A stretch of DNA of 16,077 nucleotides from JBLHGN01 sp047616325 (GCA_047616325.1 JBLHGN010000058.1:1-16077); one strand, 5' to 3'; counted from the stretch's first letter, positions 1 through 7,456 are shown. The notes: generated by a model from the sequence alone, not told the origin. Numbers and translations are program-made.

Positions 1-199
1 GCGAGCTTTAATCGATGCAATCCGAGGGCGTTTTCAAAAAACCTGGATAGTGACGGCAACGCGGCCCCTGGCTACCCTTAAGGGCTGAGAGGAGAAGGCG
101 GGTTACCCGGGGACAAAAAATCGAAAAATCCTGTCAAACTTTATTTGAGCTTTTTAATGCGGAAGATGTTTTAGAAATAGCGCGAAAGGTGTATTTTAA

Positions 200-241
200 G
201 CTCAGCTGAAGGCCTTGATCTATATGGGGTCTGGGCTGAGC
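200..241. repeat. Inverted repeat with 7-bp arms
   Basis: GCTCAGC at 200-206 is matched by its exact reverse complement GCTGAGC at 235-241, with 28 bases between. There is no T-run on either side, so it is not a clear intrinsic terminator. It overlaps the end of a 16-codon minus-strand micro-ORF (220-270). Function unknown. Confidence 0.4.
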
Positions 242-386
242 GAGAACTGCTGCATCACCTGCTCCCACATAAGCCTCCCAGAACGCGCACTATAAACTCG
301 TCTTAGCGGTGGTTTAGGACACGGCCTATAACATGGCCTACGAATAGAAAGGTAAGAACTCTTTGGCTTAATGCCTAGCTTAATAA

Positions 387-415
387 TTGCGCCATAATTG
401 CTACAGCACTATATT
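387..415 (+). promoter_or_regulatory. Candidate sigma-70 promoter for gpmI
   Basis: TTGCGC at 387-392 and TATATT at 410-415 are separated by 17 bases, a reasonable sigma-70-type pair. Transcription would begin near 421-424 and leave an untranslated leader of about 120 bases before gpmI. It was judged by eye only, and the surrounding DNA is AT-rich, so a chance match is possible. Confidence 0.4.
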
Positions 416-420
416 CATAA

Positions 421-485
421 TGCACCTTCCCAAAAGCAGAATGGTGCAATTGCAGCAAAAACACGTAAAATGCCCTATCTGCACC
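421..485. promoter_or_regulatory. Three TGCACC/GGTGCA hexamers, possible regulator sites
   Basis: TGCACC occurs at 421-426 and 480-485, and its reverse complement GGTGCA at 443-448. The first two sites form an inverted repeat with 16 bases between the arms; the second and third form another (TGGTGCA/TGCACCA). The hexamers resemble NtrC half-sites, but the spacing does not match the usual short NtrC spacer. They fall just downstream of the candidate gpmI promoter, where a bound protein or RNA hairpin could act. Confidence 0.3.
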
Positions 486-494
486 AATTAATAA

Positions 495-507
495 CCGCCT
501 GAGGCGG
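495..507. other. Small GC hairpin in the gpmI leader
   Basis: CCGCC-TGA-GGCGG makes a compact 5-bp stem with a 3-base loop, followed by GCCTTTACC. The T-run is too short for a confident terminator. It lies 34 bases before the gpmI start codon and could be a weak attenuator or simply leader structure. Confidence 0.3.
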
Positions 508-541
508 GCCTTTACCCCATTTCATTACTGGAACACACCAC

Positions 542-2098
542 ATGAGCGAAGCGAAACACCCTGTAGTTCTTATTATTATCGATGGTTTTGGTTATTCGGA
601 ATCTGCAAAATACAATGCTATTGCCGCCGCCGATGCTCCCACATGGAAATCACTCTGGCGCAAAGCACCATCGACCACCATAGGCACTTCCGGCATGGCC
701 GTTGGGCTACCCGAAGGGCAGATGGGCAATTCTGAAGTGGGACATATGACGCTGGGGGCAGGGCGTGTGGTGTACCAAAACTTTACGCGAATTAACAAGG
801 CCATCAGCGATGGTGACTTTTTCACCAATCCAGTTTACTTAGCTGCTATAGATAATGCGGTGGCCGCTGGCAAGGCCTTGCATATCATGGGCCTACTCTC
901 AGAAGGCGGTGTGCACAGCCATCAAGATCACATCTTTGCCATGATGGAACTTGCCGCTCAGCGCGGCGCAGAAAAAATTTACCTGCATGCCTTTCTCGAC
1001 GGACGCGACTGTCCACCAAGAAGCGCCGAGCCCTGCCTTATAAAAGCCCAAGAAAAATTTAAAACGCTCGGCAAAGGTCGCATCGCAAGCATTTGTGGCC
1101 GGTTTTTCGCCATGGATCGCGACAACCGCTGGCAACGCGTTCAGGCGGCATACGACCTATTAGCCACCGGAACTTCCGAATACAGCGCATCCACGGCTGT
1201 TGAAGGGCTAGCCGCCGCCTATGCCCGCGACGAGAACGACGAATTCGTAAAAGCCACGGCTATTACCGACGAACAAGGCAACAAAGTGGTGATGGAGGAT
1301 GGCGACGCCTTAATTTTTATGAATTTCCGCCCCGACCGTGCGCGCGAAATAACCAATGCCTTTGTGGAAGATAACTTTACCGGGTTTCAACGTGCCGCCA
1401 GACCAAAACTGAGTAGTTTTGTAATGACAACAGAATACTCAGGCGACATAAAAGCACCCTGCGCATACCCCCCCGAGGCTATGGTTAACTCCTTTGGTGA
1501 AGTGCTAGAAAAAGCTGGCAAAAGTCAGCTGCGCATTGCTGAAACAGAAAAATATGCCCACGTCACCTTCTTCTTCAGTGGCGGACAAGAGGCCCTTTAT
1601 AAAGGGGAAAACCGTATATTAGTGCCGTCACCCCAAGTCGAAACTTACGACCAGCAACCGGAAATGAGTGCATTTGAGGTAACTGACAAGCTAGTTTTGG
1701 CAATTGAATCGGGCGAATACGATGCCATTATTTGTAACTACGCCAATTGCGACCAGGTTGGCCACACCGGTATTTTTGATGCGGCGGTAAAAGCAGTGGA
1801 GGCGGTAGACACTTGCCTAGCGCGGGTATTAGAGTCTGTTGCGAGAATGAACGGCCATGCACTGATCACGGCCGACCACGGTAACGTTGAAGAAATGTTT
1901 GACGATGTTTCGGGCCAAGCCCACACCCAGCATACTACGCTGCCAGTGCCTCTGGTGTATGTGGGAGATAAAAAAGCAAGCCTCACCGACGGCGGCAGCC
2001 TTGCCGATATAGCACCAACAATGTTGCACCTTCTTAGTGTGGATCAACCCAAAGAAATGACCGGCAGATCACTCGTCCGGGAAGATAATGTCGTTTAA
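542..2098 (+). CDS. gpmI: 2,3-bisphosphoglycerate-independent phosphoglycerate mutase
   Basis: Cytosolic glycolytic and gluconeogenic enzyme that interconverts 3- and 2-phosphoglycerate through a phosphoserine intermediate, using two manganese ions. The 518 aa match the usual length of about 510-515. Visible marks are the N-terminal metal motif IIIDGFGYSE (Asp14), the phosphoserine loop GLPEGQMGNSEVGH (Ser64), MDRDNRW and MNFRPDRAREIT for substrate binding, ETEKYAHVTFFFSGG, NYANCDQVGHTG, and the C-terminal metal motif ITADHGNVEEM. The start is ATG with only a weak upstream ribosome site (TGGAA). The gene overlaps the next one by 11 bases, suggesting coupled translation. The gpmI-envC-yibQ neighbourhood is also found in E. 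coli (yibO-yibP-yibQ). No missing active-site residue was noticed. Confidence 0.97.
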   Translation: MSEAKHPVVLIIIDGFGYSESAKYNAIAAADAPTWKSLWRKAPSTTIGTSGMAVGLPEGQMGNSEVGHMTLGAGRVVYQNFTRINKAISDGDFFTNPVYLAAIDNAVAAGKALHIMGLLSEGGVHSHQDHIFAMMELAAQRGAEKIYLHAFLDGRDCPPRSAEPCLIKAQEKFKTLGKGRIASICGRFFAMDRDNRWQRVQAAYDLLATGTSEYSASTAVEGLAAAYARDENDEFVKATAITDEQGNKVVMEDGDALIFMNFRPDRAREITNAFVEDNFTGFQRAARPKLSSFVMTTEYSGDIKAPCAYPPEAMVNSFGEVLEKAGKSQLRIAETEKYAHVTFFFSGGQEALYKGENRILVPSPQVETYDQQPEMSAFEVTDKLVLAIESGEYDAIICNYANCDQVGHTGIFDAAVKAVEAVDTCLARVLESVARMNGHALITADHGNVEEMFDDVSGQAHTQHTTLPVPLVYVGDKKASLTDGGSLADIAPTMLHLLSVDQPKEMTGRSLVREDNVV

Positions 2099-3341
2099 GG
2101 GGCTTCTTTGCTTCCGCAGAGAATCGCCAGGCATGCAAAACTGGCCCTCATCCTCGCAGCCGACAAACGTCTCTTCGTCAAAGGGAAGTCTGTCGCTACG
2201 GGGCCTGTCTTATGCCCTGCTAGCATTACTGCTGCTGATGGGCCCGACATCTAACGCCTACGCTGAAAAGACCGACAAACAAAAGCAGCTTGAACAGCTT
2301 CGTAACTCCATCGACGCTTTGCGCAAGGAATTGGAATCCACCAAATCCAACCGCGACGACGTTCATAAGAGCTTGGAGTCCACAGAAAAAGCGGTGGGCG
2401 AGTTAAGTAAAAAAGCCAGAGTTATTGAGGAACAATTAAAACAAAGGAGGGAAAAACTGGAGCAGCTTCGCGAAGAGAGAAGTCTACTACACAAGCTAAA
2501 ACGCGAACAGCAGGACACAGTAGCCGACTACATGAACGCGGCCTATCGTTTAGGCCAACAAGACAATATGCGCTTATTGCTTAACCAACATGACTCGGCT
2601 CGAGTTTCAAGAAACCTCAAGTACTACAACTATTTCGTAGGAGCCCGCGCCGAAAAGATCAGCGGCTATGTGGCAACAATCGAACGCATCAATGCCATTG
2701 AACCCGAAATTGCCTTTCAAAGCACACAAATAGAAGCGGATCTAAATAAACTATCGCAACAAAAACAACAACTGCAGAAAGCGCAATCCCAGCGCAAAAT
2801 CGTACTGGCAAAATTAAATACCAACATCGCCAACCAGGACCAAAAACTAGCGTCGTTCCTAGAAGACAGGCGACAGCTGCAGCGCCTGATGGAAAAGGTA
2901 ATCAACAACATTGACGATGTGCGTCTCGCTTCGTCCAGCACCAACATAATGAAACTAAAGGGAAAACTACCTTGGCCCACCAAAGGTAAAATCATTCGCA
3001 GCTTCGGCTCTAGCCGTATTGCAGGCAGCCTAAAATGGGAAGGTGTGCTTATTAGCTCGACGGAGGGTACGCACGTGCAAGCGATTCACTACGGTCGAAT
3101 AGTGTTTGCCGATTACTTGCGAGGTCACGGTTTATTAATGATCGTTGATCACGGCTCGGGGGTTATGAGCCTGTATGCGCACAATCAAGCACTTTACAAA
3201 CAACTGGGAGAGTGGGTAAAAGCCGGCGACACCATTGCTTCTGTGGGCAACAGTGGGGGTCAGAAGCGGTCTGCACTATACTTTGAAGTCAGGCAAAAAG
3301 GTGAGCCGTCAGACCCCAAGAAGTGGTTGAAACGCGCTTAA
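2088..3341 (+). CDS. envC: EnvC-like murein hydrolase activator
   Basis: Periplasmic septal protein that activates the division amidases (AmiA/AmiB type in E. coli), helping daughter cells separate. Residues about 38-52 form a hydrophobic signal segment with probable cleavage after AYA (59). A long charged, Gln/Lys/Glu-rich coiled coil follows (about 60-260), then a C-terminal LytM/M23 fold (about 290-417). The M23 metal site is degenerate: the usual H-x-GxD is replaced around KWEGVLIS, and the first His of the final HxH is Tyr in ALYFEVR. This fits a non-catalytic activator rather than a peptidase. ATG at 2088 has GGGAAG just upstream and overlaps the gpmI stop; a second in-frame ATG at 2133 would give a shorter N-terminus and still keep the signal peptide. 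Exact start uncertain. Confidence 0.92.
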   Translation: MSFKGLLCFRRESPGMQNWPSSSQPTNVSSSKGSLSLRGLSYALLALLLLMGPTSNAYAEKTDKQKQLEQLRNSIDALRKELESTKSNRDDVHKSLESTEKAVGELSKKARVIEEQLKQRREKLEQLREERSLLHKLKREQQDTVADYMNAAYRLGQQDNMRLLLNQHDSARVSRNLKYYNYFVGARAEKISGYVATIERINAIEPEIAFQSTQIEADLNKLSQQKQQLQKAQSQRKIVLAKLNTNIANQDQKLASFLEDRRQLQRLMEKVINNIDDVRLASSSTNIMKLKGKLPWPTKGKIIRSFGSSRIAGSLKWEGVLISSTEGTHVQAIHYGRIVFADYLRGHGLLMIVDHGSGVMSLYAHNQALYKQLGEWVKAGDTIASVGNSGGQKRSALYFEVRQKGEPSDPKKWLKRA

Positions 3342-3437
3342 AGTAGCCCAGCCATGAAAGCAGTAATACATGCATACCAAAACCTGAGAACGGACATATA
3401 TTTAAATTAAAATAATTGCATTGGAGATTTAAACCCC

Positions 3438-4841
3438 GTGAATTTAATCAAATCACAGTCTGCCGCATTCGCTCTGTTATTTTTTAGCGGCCTATTCCCT
3501 CTGACTGGAATTGGACAGGAATACCCCGAAACCGAACCGGCTGCGACGAATGCTGAAAATACAAACTCAGCGGCGCTCAACACTAATTCCATGAGCGTAT
3601 TGCCACTGGAAGATTTACAGATTTTTACCAAGGCATTCGACCACATTCGCAAAAGCTACGTAAGAGAAATAGACGATAGAACCCTGCTTGAATACGCCAT
3701 ACGCGGCATGCTCGATGAACTCGACCCTCACTCGAGCTACCTGGACGCCTCGTCCTACGAAGATTTGCAAGTGAATACCACTGGGGAATTTGGTGGACTA
3801 GGCATTGAAGTGGGCATAGAGGACGGCTTTATTAAAGTTATTTCCCCCATTGATGGCACCCCTGCAGAAAAAGCCGGCATTGAATCGAGAGATCTCATCA
3901 TAAAATTAGACGGCATGTCCGCAAAGGGGCTTTCGCTCGACGAAGCCGTAGACAAAATGCGCGGCCCAAAGGGCAGCAAAATAACGCTCACGGTCGTGAG
4001 AGAAGGTGTAGATCAACCCTTCGAACTGGTACTTACACGCGACATTATTAAAGTAAAGAGCGTGCGATCTGAGCTTAAAGAAAGTAAATTTGCCTACCTT
4101 CGCATCGCCCAATTTCAGGTTCATACAGGTAAAGACCTCGATCAAGCATATGCAAAGATGGTGAAGAAAACTCCCGGCATCAGCGGTGTAATCCTAGACT
4201 TGCGCAACAATCCAGGCGGAGTTTTACAGGCTTCTGTAGAGGTGGCAGATCACTTTCTCGAAGGCGGAAAGATCGTATATACAGAAGGTAGAACACCCGG
4301 TTCAAATACACAATACCTGGCATCGCCGGGGGATATGACCGGTGGACTACCGCTCATCGTGCTGGTGAACGACGGCTCCGCCTCGGCTTCTGAAATTGTG
4401 GCTGGCGCCCTGCAAGATCAAGGTCGCGCCATAGTATTGGGCACAAAAAGCTTTGGTAAAGGCTCGGTGCAATCCATTATTCCGGTGTCAAACGACAAGG
4501 CATTAAAACTCACTACAGCCCTCTATTACACACCCAAAGGCCGCTCTATTCAGGCTGAGGGCATTGTGCCGGACATCGAAGTGGAAAGAGTGCGAGTTAC
4601 CGCCGTGAGCCCGCGTTCGAGCATTAGCGAATCTGGCCTCAGCGGTCACCTGGAAATACCCGACAACACAAAAAAAGGCAAAAAAGAAAGCACTAAAGAC
4701 GACGTAGAAGAGGCAACATCACAACAGAACACCGACAGCCAACTATACGAGGCAATAAACTTGCTTAAGGGTCTGGCGCTCTTCAAACAACAGCAAGGCG
4801 CAGCTAAAGAACAAGCTTCACCAGAAACGATTGGCGAATAA
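3438..4841 (+). CDS. ctpA: S41 family C-terminal processing peptidase
   Basis: Periplasmic serine protease of the CtpA/Prc family; relatives trim envelope proteins and, in Pseudomonas, degrade cell-wall hydrolases. A signal peptide covers about residues 1-26. A low-complexity linker follows, then an N-terminal cap with ELDPHSSYLD, a PDZ domain (about 110-200, starting at GEFGGLGIEV) and the S41 core. The catalytic pair is Ser316 in NDGSASASEI and Lys341 in KSFGKGSVQ; the 25-residue spacing equals that of Prc Ser452/Lys477. The tail (about 410-467) is Lys/Glu-rich and ends in a helical ALFKQQQ stretch. The start is GTG with GGAG at 3423-3426. It lies 96 bases after envC in an AT-rich gap that could hold its own promoter, and 5 bases before the next gene. 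Confidence 0.95.
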   Translation: MNLIKSQSAAFALLFFSGLFPLTGIGQEYPETEPAATNAENTNSAALNTNSMSVLPLEDLQIFTKAFDHIRKSYVREIDDRTLLEYAIRGMLDELDPHSSYLDASSYEDLQVNTTGEFGGLGIEVGIEDGFIKVISPIDGTPAEKAGIESRDLIIKLDGMSAKGLSLDEAVDKMRGPKGSKITLTVVREGVDQPFELVLTRDIIKVKSVRSELKESKFAYLRIAQFQVHTGKDLDQAYAKMVKKTPGISGVILDLRNNPGGVLQASVEVADHFLEGGKIVYTEGRTPGSNTQYLASPGDMTGGLPLIVLVNDGSASASEIVAGALQDQGRAIVLGTKSFGKGSVQSIIPVSNDKALKLTTALYYTPKGRSIQAEGIVPDIEVERVRVTAVSPRSSISESGLSGHLEIPDNTKKGKKESTKDDVEEATSQQNTDSQLYEAINLLKGLALFKQQQGAAKEQASPETIGE

Positions 4842-4846
4842 AGCCT

Positions 4847-5743
4847 GTGCCTAAACCTGTAAGGACGATAGCGTTGTTAGCTTTCAGCGCGCTATTAGGT
4901 ATTGCGGCCAGCAGTCGTGGGGAAGACCTCCAAGAAAATATTGACGTCTGGACGCTGCTGTTACAGCACAGCGCTCCAATACGACTGATTTCACCCCCTC
5001 TGATAATCGAGGGAGAGTCAAGCAAACTTATGCCAGCACCCCCAATAGTATCCATCATTATTGATGACTTGGGCTACGCCTTCACTCCAGCCGAACAACT
5101 TTTGGCCATGCCCTACGATTTAACCCTAGCCATCATTCCCTTTACACCCTACGGGGCAAGAATCGCGAATCTCGCCAACCTCAACCAGAGGGAAGTTATG
5201 CTACACGCACCCATGGAAACACTAGGAGCAAGAAAGTGGGAGGATGGCTTAACCAGCGATATGATAGAAGAAAGTTTTACTCAGCGATTATTGGAAATGC
5301 TACTGGATATTCCCCACGTGGCGGGAATCAACAACCACGGAGGCAGTAGGCTCACGCAAGAAACCGACAAGATGGACTGGACGATGACCGTGCTCGCGCA
5401 AAAGCAGCTCTATTTTGTCGACAGCCGGACCACCGCGGCATCTGTCACTTTGGGCGCCGCATTAAAAGCGGACGTGCGCTTTAGCAAACGCGATATCTTC
5501 CTCGATAACGACAAATCGCTCACGGCCATACTCAGCCAAATAGATAAACTGCGCGCAATAGCGCATGAAACAGGGTCGGCAATTGCCATTGGCCATCCTT
5601 ACCCTACCACCCTGCAAGCGCTTTCCATAACTCTGCCTCTCTTAGAGCGCGACGGCATTAAAGTAGTGAAAGTTTCACATCTAATGAGACAAGCCTCGCA
5701 ATTCCCCCCTATTCTCATGACTCAAAGTAATTTAGAAAAGTGA
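4847..5743 (+). CDS. Divergent polysaccharide deacetylase family protein (YibQ-like)
   Basis: Probable periplasmic member of the divergent polysaccharide deacetylase family (Pfam Polysacc_deac_2, YibQ in E. coli), with a carbohydrate-esterase-4-like barrel; its physiological substrate is not established. A signal peptide spans about residues 1-24. Family motifs in order are SIIIDDLGY (Asp73, Asp74), MLHAPME, INNHGGSRLT, FVDSRTTA and IAIGHPYP. The 298 aa are normal for the family. The start is GTG, only 5 bases after the ctpA stop and without a clear Shine-Dalgarno, so translation is probably coupled to ctpA. Its place behind envC and ctpA suggests a role in cell-wall or envelope maintenance; this is inference. 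Confidence 0.9.
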   Translation: MPKPVRTIALLAFSALLGIAASSRGEDLQENIDVWTLLLQHSAPIRLISPPLIIEGESSKLMPAPPIVSIIIDDLGYAFTPAEQLLAMPYDLTLAIIPFTPYGARIANLANLNQREVMLHAPMETLGARKWEDGLTSDMIEESFTQRLLEMLLDIPHVAGINNHGGSRLTQETDKMDWTMTVLAQKQLYFVDSRTTAASVTLGAALKADVRFSKRDIFLDNDKSLTAILSQIDKLRAIAHETGSAIAIGHPYPTTLQALSITLPLLERDGIKVVKVSHLMRQASQFPPILMTQSNLEK

Positions 5744-5881
5744 CTGAAGGAATATATTCGTCTATAGCCCAAACAATTCACATATTTTCTTGAAATAACC
5801 CAATTATGTAACCACAATCACATCAGCTGACACAAAAATCGATATAATCGATCGCTTTTCTGAAAATCAGATAAAATATTA

Positions 5882-5909
5882 TTGCTTAGAACGATATTTA
5901 GTGTATTCT
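5882..5909 (+). promoter_or_regulatory. Candidate promoter for the 72-aa protein gene
   Basis: TTGCTT at 5882-5887 and TATTCT at 5904-5909 are separated by 16 bases. A second overlapping pair is TTGCGA at 5909-5914 and TATGAA at 5931-5936, also 16 apart. Both were judged by eye in AT-rich DNA, so one or both may be chance. Confidence 0.3.
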
Positions 5910-5997
5910 TGCGACAAGTATAGCGTAAAATATGAACAATTATCATTTAAACACAGTCTAATTGATAAAGCTTTTTACTTCTTACCTTGCTGTGAGA

Positions 5998-6112
5998 CGG
6001 GCCTACTTTGAACCTGAACGGGTGTTTTGGAAAAAAATTGTGTCCGAGTTCGAAGAATGAGCACTGAGCGGGCATACGAGCTAGAAAAAGCTGACAAAAG
6101 TAAGTAGGCTTG
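5998..6112 (+). other. Possible structured leader RNA or small RNA
   Basis: GCCTACTT at 6001-6008 is matched by its exact reverse complement AAGTAGGC at 6102-6109. In RNA the helix extends outward by two G-U pairs and one C-G pair, to about 11 pairs closing a loop of about 93 bases. The loop holds smaller potential hairpins such as AGCT-AGAAA-AGCT. I do not recognise a known RNA family; the phrase TTTGAACCTGA resembles part of the TPP riboswitch, but the other conserved parts are missing. Confidence 0.3.
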
Positions 6113-6199
6113 CGAACAGTACCCTAGAAATACAAAGTTAAAGCACGAGAGATTTATTAAAACCCAACTACAGGCTATTTAAACCGAGAGGAATGCGCC

Positions 6200-6418
6200 A
6201 TGAACAGAACTGGTGAACAAGGAACAACCGCTTCGCGTTGCCAACGTTTTTTCAAAAAAGACGACTATTGGTACTACAGCACTCGTGAAGGCGTGAATAT
6301 CGGTCCGTTTGACACACTTAACGAAGCGGAGATAGGTGCCAGTGAGTTTATTGACTTCATAATGCACGCTGAACCCAACATTATTAAAACTCTAGAAAAA
6401 TATGGTCGCGCGGCCTAA
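6200..6418 (+). CDS. Small conserved-looking protein of unknown function (possibly DUF6316)
   Basis: A 72-aa soluble protein with no signal peptide or membrane segment. The readable pattern is CQRFFKKDDYWYYSTREG followed by IGPF, then an acidic helix with EAEIGASEFIDFI. I recall small Pseudomonas-type proteins with a WY-x-TREG-x-x-x-GPF pattern, probably the family named DUF6316, but this was not checked. The ATG is preceded by AGAGGAA at 6187-6193 with 6 bases spacing, an excellent ribosome site, so the start is secure. It stands alone, with its own likely promoter and a long leader before it and two hairpins after it. Its function cannot be read from the sequence. Confidence 0.82.
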   Translation: MNRTGEQGTTASRCQRFFKKDDYWYYSTREGVNIGPFDTLNEAEIGASEFIDFIMHAEPNIIKTLEKYGRAA

Positions 6419-6435
6419 TAAGACTAGAGGGAATG

Positions 6436-6475
6436 GTTTTCGTTTCTCTGGTTCTAACCATCCAGAACGAAAAAC
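6436..6475. other. Hairpin just after the 72-aa gene
   Basis: TTTTCGTT at 6437-6444 pairs with AACGAAAA at 6466-6473, and CTGG at 6448-6451 with CCAG at 6462-6465, giving an interrupted stem. The inner sequence can also fold alone as TGGTT-CT-AACCA. No T-run follows on either strand, so this may be mRNA 3' structure rather than a terminator. Confidence 0.4.
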
Positions 6476-6505
6476 AAATGATTCGATAGCCTTGCGTGCA
6501 AAAGC

Positions 6506-6561
6506 TTGACATACAAAAAGGAGTATTTCCCGCCGGAAAATGCTCCTTTTGTGTATGTTGA
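6506..6561. terminator. Strong bidirectional intrinsic terminator
   Basis: A long near-perfect hairpin: ACATACA (6509-6515) pairs with TGTATGT (6552-6558), AAAAGGAG (6516-6523) with CTCCTTTT (6543-6550), and TTTCC (6526-6530) with GGAAA (6535-6539) around a CGCC loop, with small bulges and G-U pairs. On the plus strand the GGAG...CTCC stem runs into TTTTG; on the minus strand it runs into TTTTTG. It lies between the convergent 72-aa gene and hisF, and so can end both transcripts. Confidence 0.8.
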
Positions 6562-6608
6562 TTTTATAGCGGTAACGGCCTTAGCTGCGGCTCATTTGTT
6601 AGCGGTTA

Positions 6609-6672
6609 CAGCAATAAAACTTGAGTTTAAAAAACACAGCAGCAAAACCAAAACTTAAAAACACAGCAGCAA
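6609..6672. repeat. Short degenerate tandem repeat
   Basis: Two related units lie side by side: 6609-6639 (31 bases) and 6640-6666 (27 bases), each beginning CAGCAA and ending in an A-run plus CACAG; a third CAGCAA follows. The best-matching part, TT-A(5 or 6)-CACAGCAGCAA, is present at 6627-6645 and 6655-6672. It sits just downstream of the hisF stop, between gene end and terminator. Confidence 0.6.
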
Positions 6673-6682
6673 CGCCGTGCTA

Positions 6683-7456
6683 CTAAAACCTCACCTCTAT
6701 TCCTCTTTCATCCATATACGATTTTGCCTGTGGCACACTGAATTGACCGAAATGGAAAATGCTGGCGGCCAACACAGCATCCGCGCCACCCAGTACTACG
6801 CCGTCCACTAAATGCTGCAAGTTGCCAACGCCACCCGAGGCGATAACCGGAATACTCACAGCATCAGCTATAGCTCGCGTTATCCCTAAGTCAAAACCGT
6901 CTTTAGTGCCGTCTTTATCCATGCTGGTCAACAATATTTCTCCCGCACCATACTCTGTCATACGCACAGCCCACGCCACAGCATCGATACCGGTGGGTTT
7001 GCGACCGCCGTGAGTGAATGTTTCCCAGCGCGGCCCCTCATCAGCCTTACTGACTTTTTTAGCATCAATGGCTACCACAATACACTGCGAACCAAACTTC
7101 TCTGCCGCGGCGCGCACAAAATCAGGATTATTAACAGCGGCAGAGTTTATCGAAACTTTATCTGCTCCGGCATTGAGCATGCGTCGAATGTCCGCCAGTT
7201 CGCGAATACCGCCGCCCACAGTGAGGGGGATAAATACTTGCGATGCGATTTTTTCAACGGTGTGCAGCGTAGTCCCTCTGTCTTCATGGCTGGCCGTGAT
7301 ATCTAAAAAAGTAATCTCATCGGCACCCTGCTCGTTGTACTTTTTGGCCACTTCAACGGGATCGCCAGCGTCGCGTATATCGACAAACTGAACTCCCTTA
7401 ACCACCCGCCCCTTGTCTACATCGAGACAGGGAATAATGCGTTTTGCCAGCGCCAT
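6683..7456 (-). CDS. hisF: Imidazole glycerol phosphate synthase, cyclase subunit
   Basis: The cyclase half of IGP synthase. It uses ammonia from HisH to convert PRFAR to imidazole glycerol phosphate and AICAR, the fifth committed step of histidine synthesis, and acts in the cytosol as a HisF-HisH complex. The 257 aa form the usual (beta/alpha)8 barrel. The catalytic aspartates are Asp11 in IIPCLDVDKGRVVKG and Asp131 in VVAIDAKK, matching Asp11/Asp130 of the Thermotoga enzyme. Phosphate-binding loops LTVGGGIR and VIASGGVGN are intact. It is last in the his block, 16 bases after hisA, and is followed by the two-sided terminator. Confidence 0.97.
   Translation of the reverse strand: MALAKRIIPCLDVDKGRVVKGVQFVDIRDAGDPVEVAKKYNEQGADEITFLDITASHEDRGTTLHTVEKIASQVFIPLTVGGGIRELADIRRMLNAGADKVSINSAAVNNPDFVRAAAEKFGSQCIVVAIDAKKVSKADEGPRWETFTHGGRKPTGIDAVAWAVRMTEYGAGEILLTSMDKDGTKDGFDLGITRAIADAVSIPVIASGGVGNLQHLVDGVVLGGADAVLAASIFHFGQFSVPQAKSYMDERGIEVRF

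Larger units (their letters stand above)
1..541. other. Gene-free region upstream of gpmI
   Basis: No coding region of convincing length or recognisable product is seen on either strand. The left edge may hold the tail of a gene reading in from outside: one frame is open to a stop near 79-81 and another to a stop near 86-88, but neither gives a recognisable C-terminus. The stretch contains compact palindromes: a perfect 10-bp one at 75-84 (CCCTTAAGGG), a 5-bp-arm one at 99-109, and a longer inverted repeat at 200-241. In related bacteria this spot often carries a rhodanese gene divergent from gpmI; I do not see one here. Confidence 0.5.
5744..6199 (+). other. Intergenic region and long leader before the 72-aa gene
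   Basis: This 456-base gap is AT-rich in its first half (about 5750-5960) and more mixed in its second half. I find no gene of convincing size. It holds candidate promoters near 5882-5936 and a stretch at 5998-6112 that could fold. A 16-codon ORF (6057-6107, starting MSTERAYELEK) lies inside that stretch with only a weak GAAG upstream. If transcription starts near 5915-5945, the leader of the next gene would be roughly 255-285 bases, long enough for a regulatory RNA. Confidence 0.45.

Noticed and set aside
1..88. C-terminal tail of a gene entering from the left
   Set aside because: Two frames are open to stops at 79-88 but neither has recognisable motifs, so no CDS is called.
592..2047. Several open frames of 70-80 codons antisense to gpmI
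   Set aside because: They are mirror frames of a well-conserved gene, with no ribosome sites or recognisable products.
5998..6030. TPP riboswitch, suggested by TTTGAACCTGA
   Set aside because: The other conserved parts of the TPP aptamer (the CTGAGA region and matching stems) are not found at the right places, and no thiamine gene follows.
7014..7391. 125-codon open frame antisense to hisF
   Set aside because: It lies wholly within conserved hisF and has no recognisable domain or upstream signals.
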